Assembly (NCBI GenBank): GCA_902806575.1
Contig: CADCXD010000004.1
Coordinates: 558,001 to 622,000, forward strand
From: Jackrogersella multiformis
Lineage: Eukaryota; Ascomycota; Sordariomycetes; Xylariales; Hypoxylaceae
Direction: 5' to 3'
Length of the DNA: 64,000 nt
Shown: positions 44,448 through 56,130 of the stretch, piece by piece
Layout of the letters: every line of letters begins with the position of its first letter
Numbering within the stretch: the first letter of the stretch is position 1
Notes under the pieces: model-generated
Told to the model about the DNA's origin: nothing
Seen by the model: the letters and a program-made list of their open reading frames with translations, nothing else
Database searches by the model: none
Translations under genes and position numbers: made by a program

Positions 44448-46009
44448 TTACGAGTCGAAAATAGCGCCGTAGGCGGGGACGCCGCGCGTGGTCATGCCGT
44501 AGACGACCTTCTCCGTCACCTTGGGGTTGGAGATGATGAAGACGGCCTCGGCGTCCGACTCGTGGACGAGCTGGTACACCTCCCGGACGATGTCGGGGTA
44601 TCCCCTCTCGTGGGTGTTCCAGATCACGGCGTTGGGGTCGGCTCGCCTCACCTCCGACACGACCTGGGGGCCGTACGTCTCGTTGGGCTCTCGGGTGCTC
44701 CAGAACACGCGGCGGGGGGTGACGTCCGCAAAGAGGAGCGACAGGCAGGGGCCGATGCCGGATCCGGTGGCGACCACGACGATGCGCTTGAAGAGCTTCG
44801 AGGTGTAGAGGAGGCCGTGGAGGGGGGCGCCGCGGACCCATAGCTTCCGCTCGTTGGGCTTCATGATCTGCTTCTTGGTCCAGTCTCCGGCGTTGCTGAC
44901 GACGACGCTGAAGCCGGTGATCTTGCCGGACTCGGGGTCGGTGTCGGGGATCGTGGCGAATGCGTGCCACTCGGTCAGGGGCTTGTCGCTGATCTTGAGG
45001 CCGTAGAAGGGCGCCATGCCCATGTACTTGAAGTGCAGGCGGGTGGCGTGCTCGCTCAGCCTCTCGGGGTAGACCGTCCGGTGGCGCAGACGAGTCCAGG
45101 AGGCGATGGTGCACGTGGTCGAGATGCAGATGCACCAGAAGTTGGGGGAGTGGAGGAGGACGTAGCCGATGGGGGCTTGCCACTGCCTGGCGGTGACCCT
45201 GGCGGAGAAGATGTTGTGGATCCAGAAGGTCGTCAGGGCCGTCCAGCCGGCGAAGCGGTGGAAGGCCTCGAAGTAGTCGTGGAACCTCCGCCGCAGGTTG
45301 GGATGGGCCGAGGTCAAGATGACCATGAACATCGACACCAAGATCCAGCTGGTGATCATGTTCACCAGCTCGTCCGTCACGGGCTCGTCGATCCACTCCT
45401 TGGTCGCCAGTATCGTATACAGGATATACCATACGACCGCGGCCGTCCCCGCGCCGCTGTGGCAGCCGCCGTAGTGGAATACCTTCGCGAGGCGCTTTCG
45501 GATGTATAGGGGCCACGAGTGAGGGACGCAGGTGCAGATCTCGTACCAGAGGTTGACGAACTCCTCCTGCCGGAACAGGATGCTGACCATGAGGTTTGCG
45601 GACGCGGCGCTACCTACGTCTCGCGAGTTGGGATTTCCCTTGTTGATCACCATCAGGGCGACGAAGACGGCCAGGTTGACCGTGAAGATGACTCCGAATA
45701 TCTTCCTGTACGAGGAGGCATATTTGTCTGGTGTGCGGATTAGCGTCGCGTTTCGCACATGCTACGCTGGCGGGCTAGGGATGAAGACTCACGGCGTATT
45801 TGTCGGCTCAGCTCGGAGCCGAGCTGGTCCGGGAGGATGGCGCGCTCGCTGACCCTCTCGATCCGCTTCTCGTCGCCGCCCTTGCCGACGGAGTGCAGCG
45901 ACGGGGTGGTCGTTCCCGTCGAGGGCCCGGTAGAGGTGATCGGCGTCGGTGCCAAGTCGTCATGACGGAAGGCACCCGCCTGTCCCTTTTCAGAATGGTT
46001 GGTCGTCAT
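44448..46009 (-). CDS. TmpA-like membrane flavoprotein oxidoreductase, 498 aa
   Basis: Two exons, 46009-45793 and 45727-44448, with a 65-nt GTGAGT...CCAG intron and matching phase. The first ~75 residues are polar and disordered (MTTNHSEKGQAGAFRHDDLA). Five or so membrane segments follow (FGVIFTVNLAVFVALMVI, AAVVWYILYTIL, ITSWILVSMFMVIL, WTALTTFWIHNIF, FWCICISTTCTI). The C-terminal half resembles a ferredoxin-reductase-type FAD/NAD(P) module, with RGAPLHGLLYTSKL and the nucleotide-binding TGSGIGP (about 393-399). The arrangement matches fungal TmpA, described in Aspergillus nidulans as a plasma-membrane flavoprotein affecting conidiation. That assignment is from memory. His residues in the membrane part (FHRFAGW, WIHN) echo ferric reductases, but a complete bis-haem pattern is not evident. 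Confidence 0.75.
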
Positions 46010-48410
46010 GGTGAAAAAAGGATGAGGATGTCTCTCTCTGATCTTTCGGTTGTTGTTCTTTGGGGTTGGTTGGCACGGGGGATTCTAGAAATCACAGGAA
46101 ACGGCAGGGCGAGGATAAGAGATATAAGTACTCGGCGGCGACGCCAGATTCTCGGCTTCATCTATGCGCGACCTGATAGGAGTGAGTCCTCCTCCAAGGT
46201 CGAAGTTACTCATCCGCGGCCGGTCGAGCGATAGGGTGTGTTCGATATCGCAGAGATCATCGACGGCCTGGTCTTACATGGCAGGACCTCCGGGCCTAGA
46301 CGGGCGCGGCATGCATCCCCAGTTTCAACGATGATGGAGCCGAGCAAGTTATCAAGCTTTGTATCTTGTTTGCTTTACGAACTACTCGAAACGGAAATGC
46401 CCCATGATGATCCTAGTCTGTGTCGCCTCGAATCTGATCTGGGAATCCACAAGCAAGCATGCATGGTATGTGAGCCATCATCCCTGAGAGGTATGTGTGC
46501 GGCCTCTAGCTGCTACCTCTAGCTGCTGCCTTTGCGGAGATCGAGGTCCCTACATTCAGGAACCGATAACCGTAGTACAGCATATCTGTGCATATCTGCA
46601 CGCCACGTCGGCACATTGTAAAGAACCGGGTGTATGTCTGCGTGGTGGTTTACTGGGACAGTCGCCACGTCCAGCCCTATCAGAGGTATTCTCTCAGATC
46701 TCGAGTCCTAATCTGGTCATCAGGACGAAGGGAATAGCCACAACTTACTACGACGCTTTTACTCGTGTGTGTTTCAACCCATAATCGTCATCGACTGATC
46801 GTATTTTAAGCTGAGGGCCCGTTGCATACCTACCTAGGGACCTAGGTAGGAGTAGTTATCATGTCAGAGCCTACTAGTATAATATGTAGCATACGAAACA
46901 ACGTATAACGTATAAGACATGTGATTGTATATTAGGAATTGGGAAATATGACTTACTGAAAATGCATGCGTACCTTAGTACTGATATCTCTGCTTCCAGC
47001 TTGGTAGAATCGCCTCAACCAGCTTAGCTAGCTCTTATCATGCGGCTAGAGTTGCAAGTGGCATGCGGCTACGTCCACAGGTCACGTCTGCGATGGACAT
47101 GCATTAGGTAACAGGTTGGTGTGCTCATACCCTAAGCAAGCCTATCCCGTTGTTGAGGCTGAGTGACGACTTCGGCAGGTAGTATTGGAGTTTATCTCTT
47201 TGATATTACGAGTTCCATCCTCATTGGTCTATATCTAACAGGCCTCCCCATGTCTCCGCATCGACTACTAAGAAATACACCTCCTCTATGGGAATTTACT
47301 TACTACATATTCCCATCGGTTTTTTTTTTTTCCAAAGCTCAATCTCGAGAGCTCGCCATACGTTATCTTTTCGATTTCCAAGACCCGACGTGGTTCGTTC
47401 GATTATTAGCGAGCCACGGATATCTGGATTCACCTTCTTTCGGCGTAGGGCCCAAAAGAGTAAAGTTGTCTCAAACGACAGAAGAAGAACCAAAATCTGA
47501 AGCTGTTACGCGATAGAACCATCGCAGAAGTTTGAAATTTCGCACATGTTGAGAAGTTGAAAGCTTGGCATCGTCGCCAAGGTTGCCGCTAAAGGGGCTG
47601 GATAGTAAGTCACTATATATATCCACAGGTTCTTTACCCTAGGTTAGGTATCCATCATAGTACGTGTTTTAATTGTTGATTGGTTACTTACCTACCTAGC
47701 TACTTAGCGTTGGTAAGTCGATATGCAAATGGATCTTGCCCGTTGTCAGTGCGCTTTATCAACGCTAATGAGGGCATCTAGGTCAGATTGTCTAGTTCTC
47801 GAACAATTCTAAGCTCGACTTTGACTCGCGAACAAGATAGAAATCTGCAATCAGGCTGATCGGTGCTTTCGGGACGATCAGTTTGAGGATCCTGGCCCCT
47901 GTCTGTATATTCCATCTTACCGGTAGGTACCTCGGCAGCTTGGTAGGTAGATAGATTCACCTTGCTCGATCCGAATTTCGAATACACCTTCGTCATCCAC
48001 TTACTGCGTACTTCTATTTGATGCATACATGGTAATTAGATCCCTGCCGACGCCTACAGCAATCTACCGATCAGATTCGGGTCTTGAACATCATCCGACA
48101 CGTCGACGTTATTAGCGTCACGCCTTCGACGAACCCGTCCGAACTCGCTTGTGATTGGTCCACCACCGTAGCTCAGGGGGGTCTTTTCTAGGTTACCAGG
48201 TATGTAATTCTACTAGGTATGTATTTCCACGATGCAATCCATTTTGCAGATTGTAACCCCGTCCAACCTTATCCGATTCTATAGGACGTTCCAATTTCGC
48301 TCAGCGTCGTGCCCGATGACATCACGTCGCCGTTTGAGGAAGTCCAGACTTCAGGACCCTTATTGTTCCAATTTTAACCCTCGCCGTGCCCCTCGTACCC
48401 TCTCGTTCAC
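46010..48410. other. 2.4-kb spacer without a supported gene
   Basis: Frames at 46238-46522 and 47163-47516 (117 codons, starting GTG) lack good starts and family-like sequence. Palindromes at 46825-46850 and 47690. Nothing else seen. Confidence 0.35.
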
Positions 48411-48950
48411 ATGCCGAGAGATAACAAGACCTCAGCGACCCGGCCTTTTTTTACCAGCTGCGCGGACCGTGATCACTATATTTTACTATGGCTCGTGGGT
48501 CTCGCGCTCGCACTCACACTACACTGCTTACACCTGGTGTTGTCCCGAGAACTTCTTGTCGTAGTAAGCGCCGTTAGTATAAGCTTACGGGCTACTGTTG
48601 GGCTAGGCGATCATACCCGGTTGAGATTCAACTCCGAGCATCTGTTATTCCAAATGCGGAAGCTGGGCGAAATGGAAAACCACTCTGGGGATCACCCATC
48701 TGCTTGGGAATTCTGCTATCTCGAGACTGGCCATTCGAAAACTTCATTTTGTTGCACTTTTAATCACACATTTTCGGGGATAAACCGATGGACGGTCCTG
48801 ATCACGACTAAAAGGAACATTCTGGCGTGTGAATGCGTCATTCCGCGGCGACAACTGCAATCTGTTGCATCATGGCAGATGAAAATCATAAATCGAGAGG
48901 AATTGAATTTCTTGGCTACCAGCTATTTTCGACCTTTCGATTCGCGATAG
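48411..48950 (+). CDS. Hypothetical protein with one membrane segment, 179 aa
   Basis: A frame from ATG 48411 (MPRDNKTSATRPFFTSCADR) contains a strong hydrophobic stretch at about residues 24-55 (YILLWLVGLALALTLHCLHL), then a polar, Cys-containing region (WEFCYLETGHSKTSFCCTFN). Composition is only moderately coding-like and no family is recognised. It may be a chance frame or one exon of a longer gene. Confidence 0.3.
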   Translation: MPRDNKTSATRPFFTSCADRDHYILLWLVGLALALTLHCLHLVLSRELLVVVSAVSISLRATVGLGDHTRLRFNSEHLLFQMRKLGEMENHSGDHPSAWEFCYLETGHSKTSFCCTFNHTFSGINRWTVLITTKRNILACECVIPRRQLQSVASWQMKIINREELNFLATSYFRPFDSR

Positions 48951-49462
48951 ACCCTCTGCGGTCAGGTCGGACGTTTGCCATCGGAATAATCTGAGTTGTT
49001 GGTGTGATTATGATGATGATGATGATGATGATGCTGGTTGTGTTTACGTCCGAAAGGCTAAACAGTACCAAGTACACATAGCGGCGCAAATCTATAGCGC
49101 ATAGGACGTCTAAAGTACCTTCTTAATGAGTTATTGTTGGTGTCTATGGGATATTGGACATATTGCGATGTCATTCATACATAAAATATTACTGCGAATA
49201 AACCTGAGCTTTGAGGTTGGTATCTTCTTAAGCGCTACAAACTAGATCGTGCGGGAGCTATTAATCATAACAGGTCCCTGAAGAGACGAAGTAGTTCTAT
49301 ATTATTTGATATATCTCTACCAGGTAGTCACGACATTAGATACGGTTATATGATATACTTAGAGCACTATGCTGCTCTGTAAGCCCCCCTTGATATGACA
49401 ACTCCCTTAGCTCATATCTTATGTTCGATATAAGTAGGAAATCATTCGTGGCCGACTTCGGT
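48951..49462. other. Spacer with a GAT microsatellite
   Basis: Contains a (GAT)n tract at 49011-49033. A+T-rich, no gene seen. Confidence 0.45.
49011..49033. repeat. (GAT)n microsatellite
   Basis: About seven uninterrupted TGA/GAT units. Confidence 0.85.
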
Positions 49463-49828
49463 CTACAATACGCCGCCTATATCGACGGTACCCACGTATC
49501 CATGTATACCGCTTCCCTCGTAATTTTCAGGTTTCATCCACACGCCAACTACCTGATATTCTGAGCCCTCCAGTCCCTCGCTTGAAGACTCTCCATCGAT
49601 GAGTACCTTAAACATGATCTGCCTGCGCACCGTGTCTAAAGATCTCGACGAGCGTGCCCAAATAATGTAGGTTTCCCTGGTGGCTTCTTCCTGGTAACGC
49701 ATTCTAGACAAGCCAATACGCGGCGGCAGATCTTCAGACCCGAAGTCCATGATCAGGCCAAGACCTCCTCTGGGCGTAGCCAATATCCAATCCGAGGGCT
49801 CCACAAACGATCTGATAAACGAAGTCAT
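49463..49828 (-). CDS. Hypothetical protein, 121 aa
   Basis: ATG at 49828 (MTSFIRSFVEPSDWILATPR), with an in-frame stop eight codons upstream, so the start is well supported. Evenly mixed composition with Trp/Tyr/Arg-containing segments (RMRYQEEATRETYIIWARSS, YQVVGVWMKPENYEGSGIHG) suggests a small folded protein. No signal peptide, membrane segment or known domain. It sits upstream of nothing obviously related. Confidence 0.4.
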   Translation of the reverse strand: MTSFIRSFVEPSDWILATPRGGLGLIMDFGSEDLPPRIGLSRMRYQEEATRETYIIWARSSRSLDTVRRQIMFKVLIDGESSSEGLEGSEYQVVGVWMKPENYEGSGIHGYVGTVDIGGVL

Positions 49829-50922
49829 GATGCGAGTTCGGTCGGTCTCGATTTAATACATCGACATGAGCTCTTATGGTTTTTACTATTCCAGTAGCAC
49901 TAGCTGCGAACCCATTTTGAGACGCCCTCTCCACACGACTGGCTAGACGCTGCTGGAAGATTCTGAACGGGTACGTCGGTATCCTACATTTTCCTCCTGT
50001 CCATTTTTCTTTTCATAAATGCGAACGAGTGTTCGTTCCAATGTCAACAGACAAACACCATGAAGTCGAGGACATCAGCAGTATTCGACCACCAAATATG
50101 CGCTCAAAGCCCAGCGCTGGTGAGCATGGGAGGTCGCTTATGGGGCCGTTGAGTATCAGAGGAAATGTTCCGGCAGCATTAACGATAAGTAAAGAATACC
50201 TACGCAATAGACACCGAGCCGTACGCCTCCTCAAACCTGTTGGTGCTTTGCGTGTAAGGGGTAGAGTCATCGAAGAGCCCTGCTGGCGTCAAAGTAATCA
50301 AGGAAATGCTAGTTACGCTCTAATTAGCAGATTGCATCTTCCAAGAGACTCGTCAAGCTCGTTTGCTTGTAGTTCGCCGGTAATACACGGAGCAATCGAC
50401 CCAAACAGCAACCAAAAGATCCCGGTCCTGTGCTGTCTATGTCACGACGTTCCTCAGTCTTTCGTTGCTGTATGATACCTAATCCTAGCCAAGAGTCATG
50501 CCTAAATCTTGTGGTATTGTCCAAATTCTCCACATCTAGCAGAAGTTTGTCAAAGCTAGCATCTTTTCCTAGGCGAATCATCCACTCATTGGCTGGGCAT
50601 GGTAGTAGGCCTGACGAAACCATCTCGCGGGAGGTACCTTTCGTGTGTAGAACAGTTCTTACCTGGTCCATGTTCGTTGAAACAGGTTGCGAAACCAAGG
50701 TTGTTCCGGCGGAGATTGAGTGCGGGTTGAGCAAGTTACGATGTTTCTACCGTAGCACGCTGGCCGTATTTGTATTCGCACATGGCGCCGGGTAGGAGAA
50801 CAACGACTTACTACAGCTAAAGTTGAATCAGCCCTTGAAACATTTCTCCGTAATTTGCCTCATCTTAGGTCGACTAGGTCGCTTCGTCCTTAGTGTGAAC
50901 AAGCTTCATCAAGTACGACTAG
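49829..50922. other. Ambiguous region with overlapping candidate frames
   Basis: A plus frame from ATG 50041 (144 codons, MSTDKHHEVEDISSIRPPNM) and a minus frame 50734-50324 (136 codons, no ATG) overlap. Both have some coding character and neither matches a family. The minus frame contains a GTAAGAAC donor-like site. I cannot decide which, if either, is a gene. Confidence 0.3.
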
Positions 50923-53542
50923 TTAAACAAAATACTTGCTCAATGGCGCAACTACTCGGCGTGCGAACTCAAGCTTAAGCTCCTTTAAGCTCCCTCGCTT
51001 GTTCTCATCATCGTCAAATTCCTCCGAGCTGCCCACGGCCGTCCCAAAATCGCCCTCGAGGCAACAACGTACAGCTTCGCTATATTCTCTTCCCATGTGC
51101 TGCCTCAATCGCGGGACACGTTTTGCGATGAGGAGCCGTCGCCGCTGCTCGTACGAGCCCTCCCACCCTTCTGTGATCTTGGCGAGCGACATCCAGAACC
51201 CGATCTCCAGCAGGATAACTCCCAGGCTGTAATAGTCGTACTCTAACCGGTACCCGAGACCCTCTTTGAGGTACGCGGGATGCTGGTAATGCCGCAGGTC
51301 CGATTGTGCCAACCCCGAAGTAAACGCCGCCGGGTCGTCGGGCCGGCTGTGGTTGAACCCGACGAGAAACGGCTCTTGGATGGGCGGGTACCTCTGCCGC
51401 GCGGAGCCGTTGTTATTTTCTTCGGTTTCTTCCGGAAAGAAGACGATATTAGAGCTGTTGAGGCTTTTGTGCATCCACCCTACGGTGTGGAACTCCAGGA
51501 GTGATGCCGCCAGTGCCCAGGCGAGCCTGAACCGGTCGTCGAGGTCCGGACACATATTACGACTTTCGGCGGTTGATCCTATTTGCCGGCGCAGATCGGT
51601 AGGCCTGGCAGATCTTCGCCCGGCGGCTAGGGTGGGAAATTCGAAGACGAGACCGAATGCAGCCCTTTCCGGCTCGTGGAAGAAGCCGCTGCAGGTGAGC
51701 GTCCGGAACGACGCCGGCTTGTCTTGGGCAAGAAGCTCCGCCGATTGTGAGGCACGCTCGTACAGTTTCCTTATCGTGTCCCCGTCTGCCCCTTGTTTCC
51801 CGTATCTGCGCCACTCTACCCACACTGGACGTGCGGCGTGCCCCTCGCTGAGTCGGCCGTGATGGTGATTTCCAAATGGTACCAGCTGATCGACGGCGAT
51901 CGGATCGATACATGGGGCGGTTGGCGCGGAGACGGCATCTTTCGCTAGAAGATTGCTGATGTGTTTGATGTTTGCTCGCATTCGAATCTCGTGACTCAGA
52001 GTTGCGCACGTAGCTTCGTTTCCGATCTGATCCACGGACTGTCCATAATCGTCCAAGACGGTAATTAAGAAAAATTTCCGCGACGCGTCCGTCTGTTCGC
52101 GGGTTAAGAAGCCCTGCAGGTTGTCGTTCAGGCTCATCAGCCCGGAGAAATCCAGATGCTGTGCTTGGGGTTCTTGCCTAAGACGGGTACGCACGTCTTC
52201 GAGAAGGCTATCGAGCGCTTCCAGAATTCCATCATACCGGGACATCGCGTCATTAGCATAACTCGGCCACGATGACATTTTATTCTCGAGGTTGTAAAGA
52301 CCCATGGCGTGCCTCCAGGCCTTGAATCTCGTATGCTCAAGGAATATGTCGAGGGAGGGATATCTCTCCCTAACCTGACCAAACGTCACGTCGACCGTGG
52401 TTGCGGCTTCGTGTACGGCAACAATTCGAAGCTTCCGGGTTACCTCTATCGCCGACGGACGACCCAGGTGGTCTATGCAGAGCGCTTGTCTGACGACTTG
52501 GATTAGTAGGACAACTGTTCTCGACCTTGATCGTTCTAAATCTGACAGCCAACGTTCGACCGCCTCACTTGACCGCCTTGGCCCTTGGTGAAATTGGTGT
52601 AGCGTCCACCCGCGTACCTTGTACTTCCTCGCTGTTCGAAATCCCTGGACCCCTTCAGGCCCCAAAGACATGTATGCCGCGACCTCTGCCATGATACAAC
52701 CGAGAGACCAGATATCTGCGGATCGGTGCACGGTGCCGCCTTGGAAATCATTGTCCCAGTCTTCACACTCGGGTGCGAGGTAATCATCCGATCCGTTCTT
52801 GAAAGGTGTCTGCGAATCCTGGGACGCCGACTTCAGCGTTGACAGGCCAAAGTCGGCAAGGATGAAACGGCCTTCGGAGACGAGGATATTATGGGGCCGT
52901 AGGTCGTTATGACACCCGATCAGCTTAAGATCCAGCTTGCTCTGAGAGAAGTTGTGGACATGCTCTACCGCCGACGCGAGGGCGACGAGCGCAACCGCCA
53001 GGGATTTATCACTTTGGAACTGAGTATTCTGTCGTTCTGTAGCTAAGAAGACGTCGCGATTGCCTTCTTTGGCTAGCGGGAAGAGGAGGCTATATTTTTC
53101 TTCGTGCATAAACGAGCTGAGGAGCTCTACTATGTTTGGATGCTTCAGGTGATTTAGAATGGAGAGGTTTTCTAATTCTTTCTGGTGATCTCGTTCTATA
53201 TCGAACTCTTTTCGAGCTATCTTTAGAACTGTCAGCCACCAAGTATAAGAGGTGGTTCGCATGGCCGAGCCGTACTATTTTAGAGAAACCGTCGGCCGGG
53301 GCTTGATGGTCCGTGTCTATTGCGACTTCGTATACCGTGCCGAATGCGCCTTTTCCGATGCGCTTGTTCTGTATGAAAGGCAGAACAGCGCTGTCCCCTA
53401 GTCGCCGATTAAGCGTGCCGCGACGGAAAGTTGGCGCTATGAGCTCCCACTGCTTCTCCTCGAAATCTTTCGCTTGTTCCTCGGACAAGAGAATGTCCTG
53501 GGTGTCTTCACCTGGACCGGGGTGAGAGGGCTGAATCTTCAC
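50923..53542 (-). CDS. Protein kinase-pseudokinase tandem protein (start unresolved), about 850 aa
   Basis: The first kinase domain has the glycine loop IGKGAFGTVYEV (about 62-73), Lys87 in VLKIARKEFD, a catalytic loop HNDLRPHN (191-198; His-Asn-Asp in place of His-Arg-Asp), DFG (210-212) and APE as APEC. A helical middle region (LEDVRTRLRQEPQAQHLDFS) leads to a second kinase-like module, where GWMHKSLNSSNIVFF replaces the catalytic loop and no DFG is seen, so it is probably inactive. This second module resembles those in fungal HeLo/heterokaryon-incompatibility-associated proteins. The N-terminal frame (53542-53290) and the rest (53228-50923) are in different phases. I join them by a 61-nt intron with a weak GTTTCT donor, but a frameshift is possible. 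No ATG exists in the first exon, so an upstream exon is missing. Confidence 0.68.
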
Positions 53543-54555
53543 ACAGTGTTAATGTTTATATCAATACTTCTTAAGGGGCTGAAAATTACACCAATTAGAA
53601 GATCCTATTTATCAAGGTAGATAGATACAATAACGTTACAGCCGACTTTACTTAAAAGGAATTATACTCAGGCATAAGGCTTTTTTACTATTCAATCTAG
53701 CTCTCAGAGAAGGCTAGGCAGTTATACAAGTCTTATTAATCTCAAAAAGATTCATGAAGGAGTAGCAAGTGCATATTAATAACTCTTAAGCATCTAGATC
53801 TGGATAGGTACGAATATTAAAGCTACCCATCAGCGATGTGCCTTGCACCCCAATCATGCAGGCCTCGTTGCAGTGCAGAGAGGATTCACAGCTAAGTCGG
53901 CCCTACTAGAAGTTTAGTGTAGCATGCGTCGTAGCTGGTCATGTCTGCGAGGATGCAACAAAATCATACCTCGAGAACATAACCGGGCTCGAGTGTCATG
54001 TTATAGGTCGTGCTAGGTATAGCGCCATTGATCAACTCGTCCGAGGCATCCATGGACGTTGGGAACCTTGGGAATGCGTGGTTTTAGTCTGGTCAAACTA
54101 TCTCTATAGCAACGCCACCGAAGGGTGGTTTGCCGTATATCTGACCAAGCTGTCATCTTAAGCATCACACACATTTATCGCAGCGAGTATTCAAAATGAG
54201 GGACATGTACCTAGCCGTTCCGCGTAATCTATGATCTCAGATAGACCGTAGTCGCATAAAGGATGTCGGTTAGGTAGGAGTTTCGTAACTAAACTACATT
54301 ACTATAAACGTGTATATATACGTGCAAGCGCTTTTCAGTAAACCAGTCATCTCATCCGTTATGACGCCGGGGTAAGGGGGCAACGATCCCACCTGTCCAT
54401 CCATCAACGCCGAAGAGTGCGTATGTACACCTAATCCCAAACCGCCCTCCGTAGGTAGCTGGCGCAGAGACATACATATTTGCCTCTCGCACCGCCCTCA
54501 CGCTCCAACCGACCGCTGTATCCATCCACACATTGCCTAGCCATAGTACAATCGA
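53543..54555. other. Spacer, probably holding an unseen first exon of the kinase gene
   Basis: A TTAAC branch-like site and GAAG acceptor just before 53536 suggest an upstream exon, which I could not locate. Also the 3' region of the glycosyltransferase gene. No other gene. Confidence 0.35.
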
Positions 54556-56130
54556 TCACTCGCCGCTCCCGGTCATCCAATCCCTGCCCCAGTTGCCGCC
54601 CTCGCTGCCGGGGCTCTCGCGGGGGTCCCAGTCGCGCTCGAGGCGCCACGCGTCCTTGCCCTCGATGCCGAGGGCCAGGAGGTCGCAGCCGCGGTGTCCC
54701 CACTTGTCGGCGAAGACGCGGCGGCCGGCGTCGACCAGGGTCTCGAGGCCGGCCGCGAAGCCCTCGGGGTCGCGGAAGAAGGGGTCCTGCTGGCCGCCCG
54801 TCTGGCGCGTCTGCCAGTCGCCGCGGCGCGTGCCTTCGTCCGCCAGCTTGGCGTCCTGCATGCGCCTCGCCACCTCCACCAGGTGCGCGAACGTCTCGCC
54901 CTCCTTCTCCACCCACGGGTGCATGTCCTTCTCGCGCTTCAGGTCCGCGGCGTGGTGCGCGCGCTCGTCCTCCGTGCCGCCCGCCGAGCCGCCCGCGTAC
55001 ACCGGGTCCCCCTTGAAGGTGGCGTGGGCCCCCGGCACGCGGAACAGCGCCGCGATGTCGTCGAGCACCGAGGCCACGTCGAACACGAGGCCCGCTTCGC
55101 TCTGCGGCTGCCAGTACCCGGCCCAGTGCAGCCGCAGGTACATGTCGCAGTCGGAGGCGTAGTACGGGATCTGCGTGTCCCAGGCGCCGACCTCGAGGTA
55201 GGCGTCCCGGCTCACGAGGGCGAGGTGGTCGAACTGGAAGAAGTGGGTGGCCCAGGGCGGCATGTCGGGGCCGTTGAGGTACCGCAGCAGGCCGACGCAG
55301 CGCTCGTATATGGTGGCGTAGGGGTCGTGGTCCCAGTCGTGGTCGCGGTCGTTCTTCTTGACGTCCTCGTCGCTGAACACCATCACGTCCATGTGGCTCC
55401 ACCAGAAGAAGGGCCAGTCGCGCTCGAGCGCCGTGTGCAGGAAGAAGTTCTGCAGCTGCGAGAAGCTGAGGAGGGTCGGCGTCGCCAGGACCTTCACCCC
55501 GAGGACGGCGAGGGCCGTGTGGTTCAGGAAGAAGGGGTTCTGCAGGTCCAGCTCCTGCTGCCGGTTCGCGTAGAACGTGCCCGTGTTCTCGACCACGTAT
55601 ATGTCCTCCGGCGGCCACCCCGCGGCGACGTAGCTGCTAACGCACTGCAGCAGCAGCGGCCAGTTCCTCGTGAAGCCGATCAGCAGCGGCGTCGCTTCGC
55701 CCACGTGAGGGAAGGGGGCCAGGTTGTTCTCGAGGACCGGCGGCGGCGAATCGGAGTACGTCAGCCACGGGAAGTGGTCTCCGATCGGGGTGAACGGTAC
55801 CGGGTCTGGCTTGTATTTCTTGACGTAGTCGGCGCCGTCCTGTTCCCCGTCCGTCGGCCTCTGCACGTTCTTCTCCCGGATGTTTTCGGCCGCCCCGGCA
55901 GAGCCTAACAAGCGCGTCTCGTCATTTGCGTCTTGGCTACCGATGGCGGCGAGGCCGTCCTGGTCGTTCCCGGGGCCGGTAGCGTAGAGGCTCCCTCGGC
56001 CCAAAAACGATATGTTGCTTACGGCCGCGTTTAGCGGCTCGCGGATGACGTAGTAGACGAGCAGGGCGGCCAGCAGCACAGAGCCGTAGCGGGCGGCAAG
56101 CGGTAGGACACGGTTCGATACCATTCGCAT
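54556..56130 (-). CDS. Type II membrane glycosyltransferase, 524 aa
   Basis: A single exon from ATG 56130. A short cytosolic N-terminus, one membrane helix (about 13-29, RYGSVLLAALLVYYVI) and a long luminal part give the layout of a Golgi type II enzyme. The luminal domain begins PLLIGFTRNWPLLLQCVSSY and has the GT-A features WWSHMDVMVFSDED (His-Met-Asp at about 246-248, a DxD-like metal site) and FQFDHLALVSRDAYLEVGAW with YYASDCDMYLRLHWAGYW. Fungi carry a conserved family of this type whose sugar donor I cannot name. The stem (40-140) is polar and Pro-rich. The C-terminal 120 residues are charged. Third-position G/C is very high. It is downstream of DOCK in the same direction. Confidence 0.75.
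   Translation of the reverse strand: MRMVSNRVLPLAARYGSVLLAALLVYYVIREPLNAAVSNISFLGRGSLYATGPGNDQDGLAAIGSQDANDETRLLGSAGAAENIREKNVQRPTDGEQDGADYVKKYKPDPVPFTPIGDHFPWLTYSDSPPPVLENNLAPFPHVGEATPLLIGFTRNWPLLLQCVSSYVAAGWPPEDIYVVENTGTFYANRQQELDLQNPFFLNHTALAVLGVKVLATPTLLSFSQLQNFFLHTALERDWPFFWWSHMDVMVFSDEDVKKNDRDHDWDHDPYATIYERCVGLLRYLNGPDMPPWATHFFQFDHLALVSRDAYLEVGAWDTQIPYYASDCDMYLRLHWAGYWQPQSEAGLVFDVASVLDDIAALFRVPGAHATFKGDPVYAGGSAGGTEDERAHHAADLKREKDMHPWVEKEGETFAHLVEVARRMQDAKLADEGTRRGDWQTRQTGGQQDPFFRDPEGFAAGLETLVDAGRRVFADKWGHRGCDLLALGIEGKDAWRLERDWDPRESPGSEGGNWGRDWMTGSGE

Noticed and set aside
44398..45516. Minus-strand 372-codon frame overlapping the TmpA-like gene
   Set aside because: A shadow in another phase of the same strand, dominated by Arg/Pro/His, while the real frame has membrane segments and a nucleotide-binding motif.
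54694..55908. Long plus-strand frame of 404 codons opposite the glycosyltransferase
   Set aside because: It is an antisense shadow of a very G+C-rich gene, with Val/Arg/Gly/Glu-dominated composition and no ATG-linked signals. The same applies to 54431-55618 and 60369-61238.
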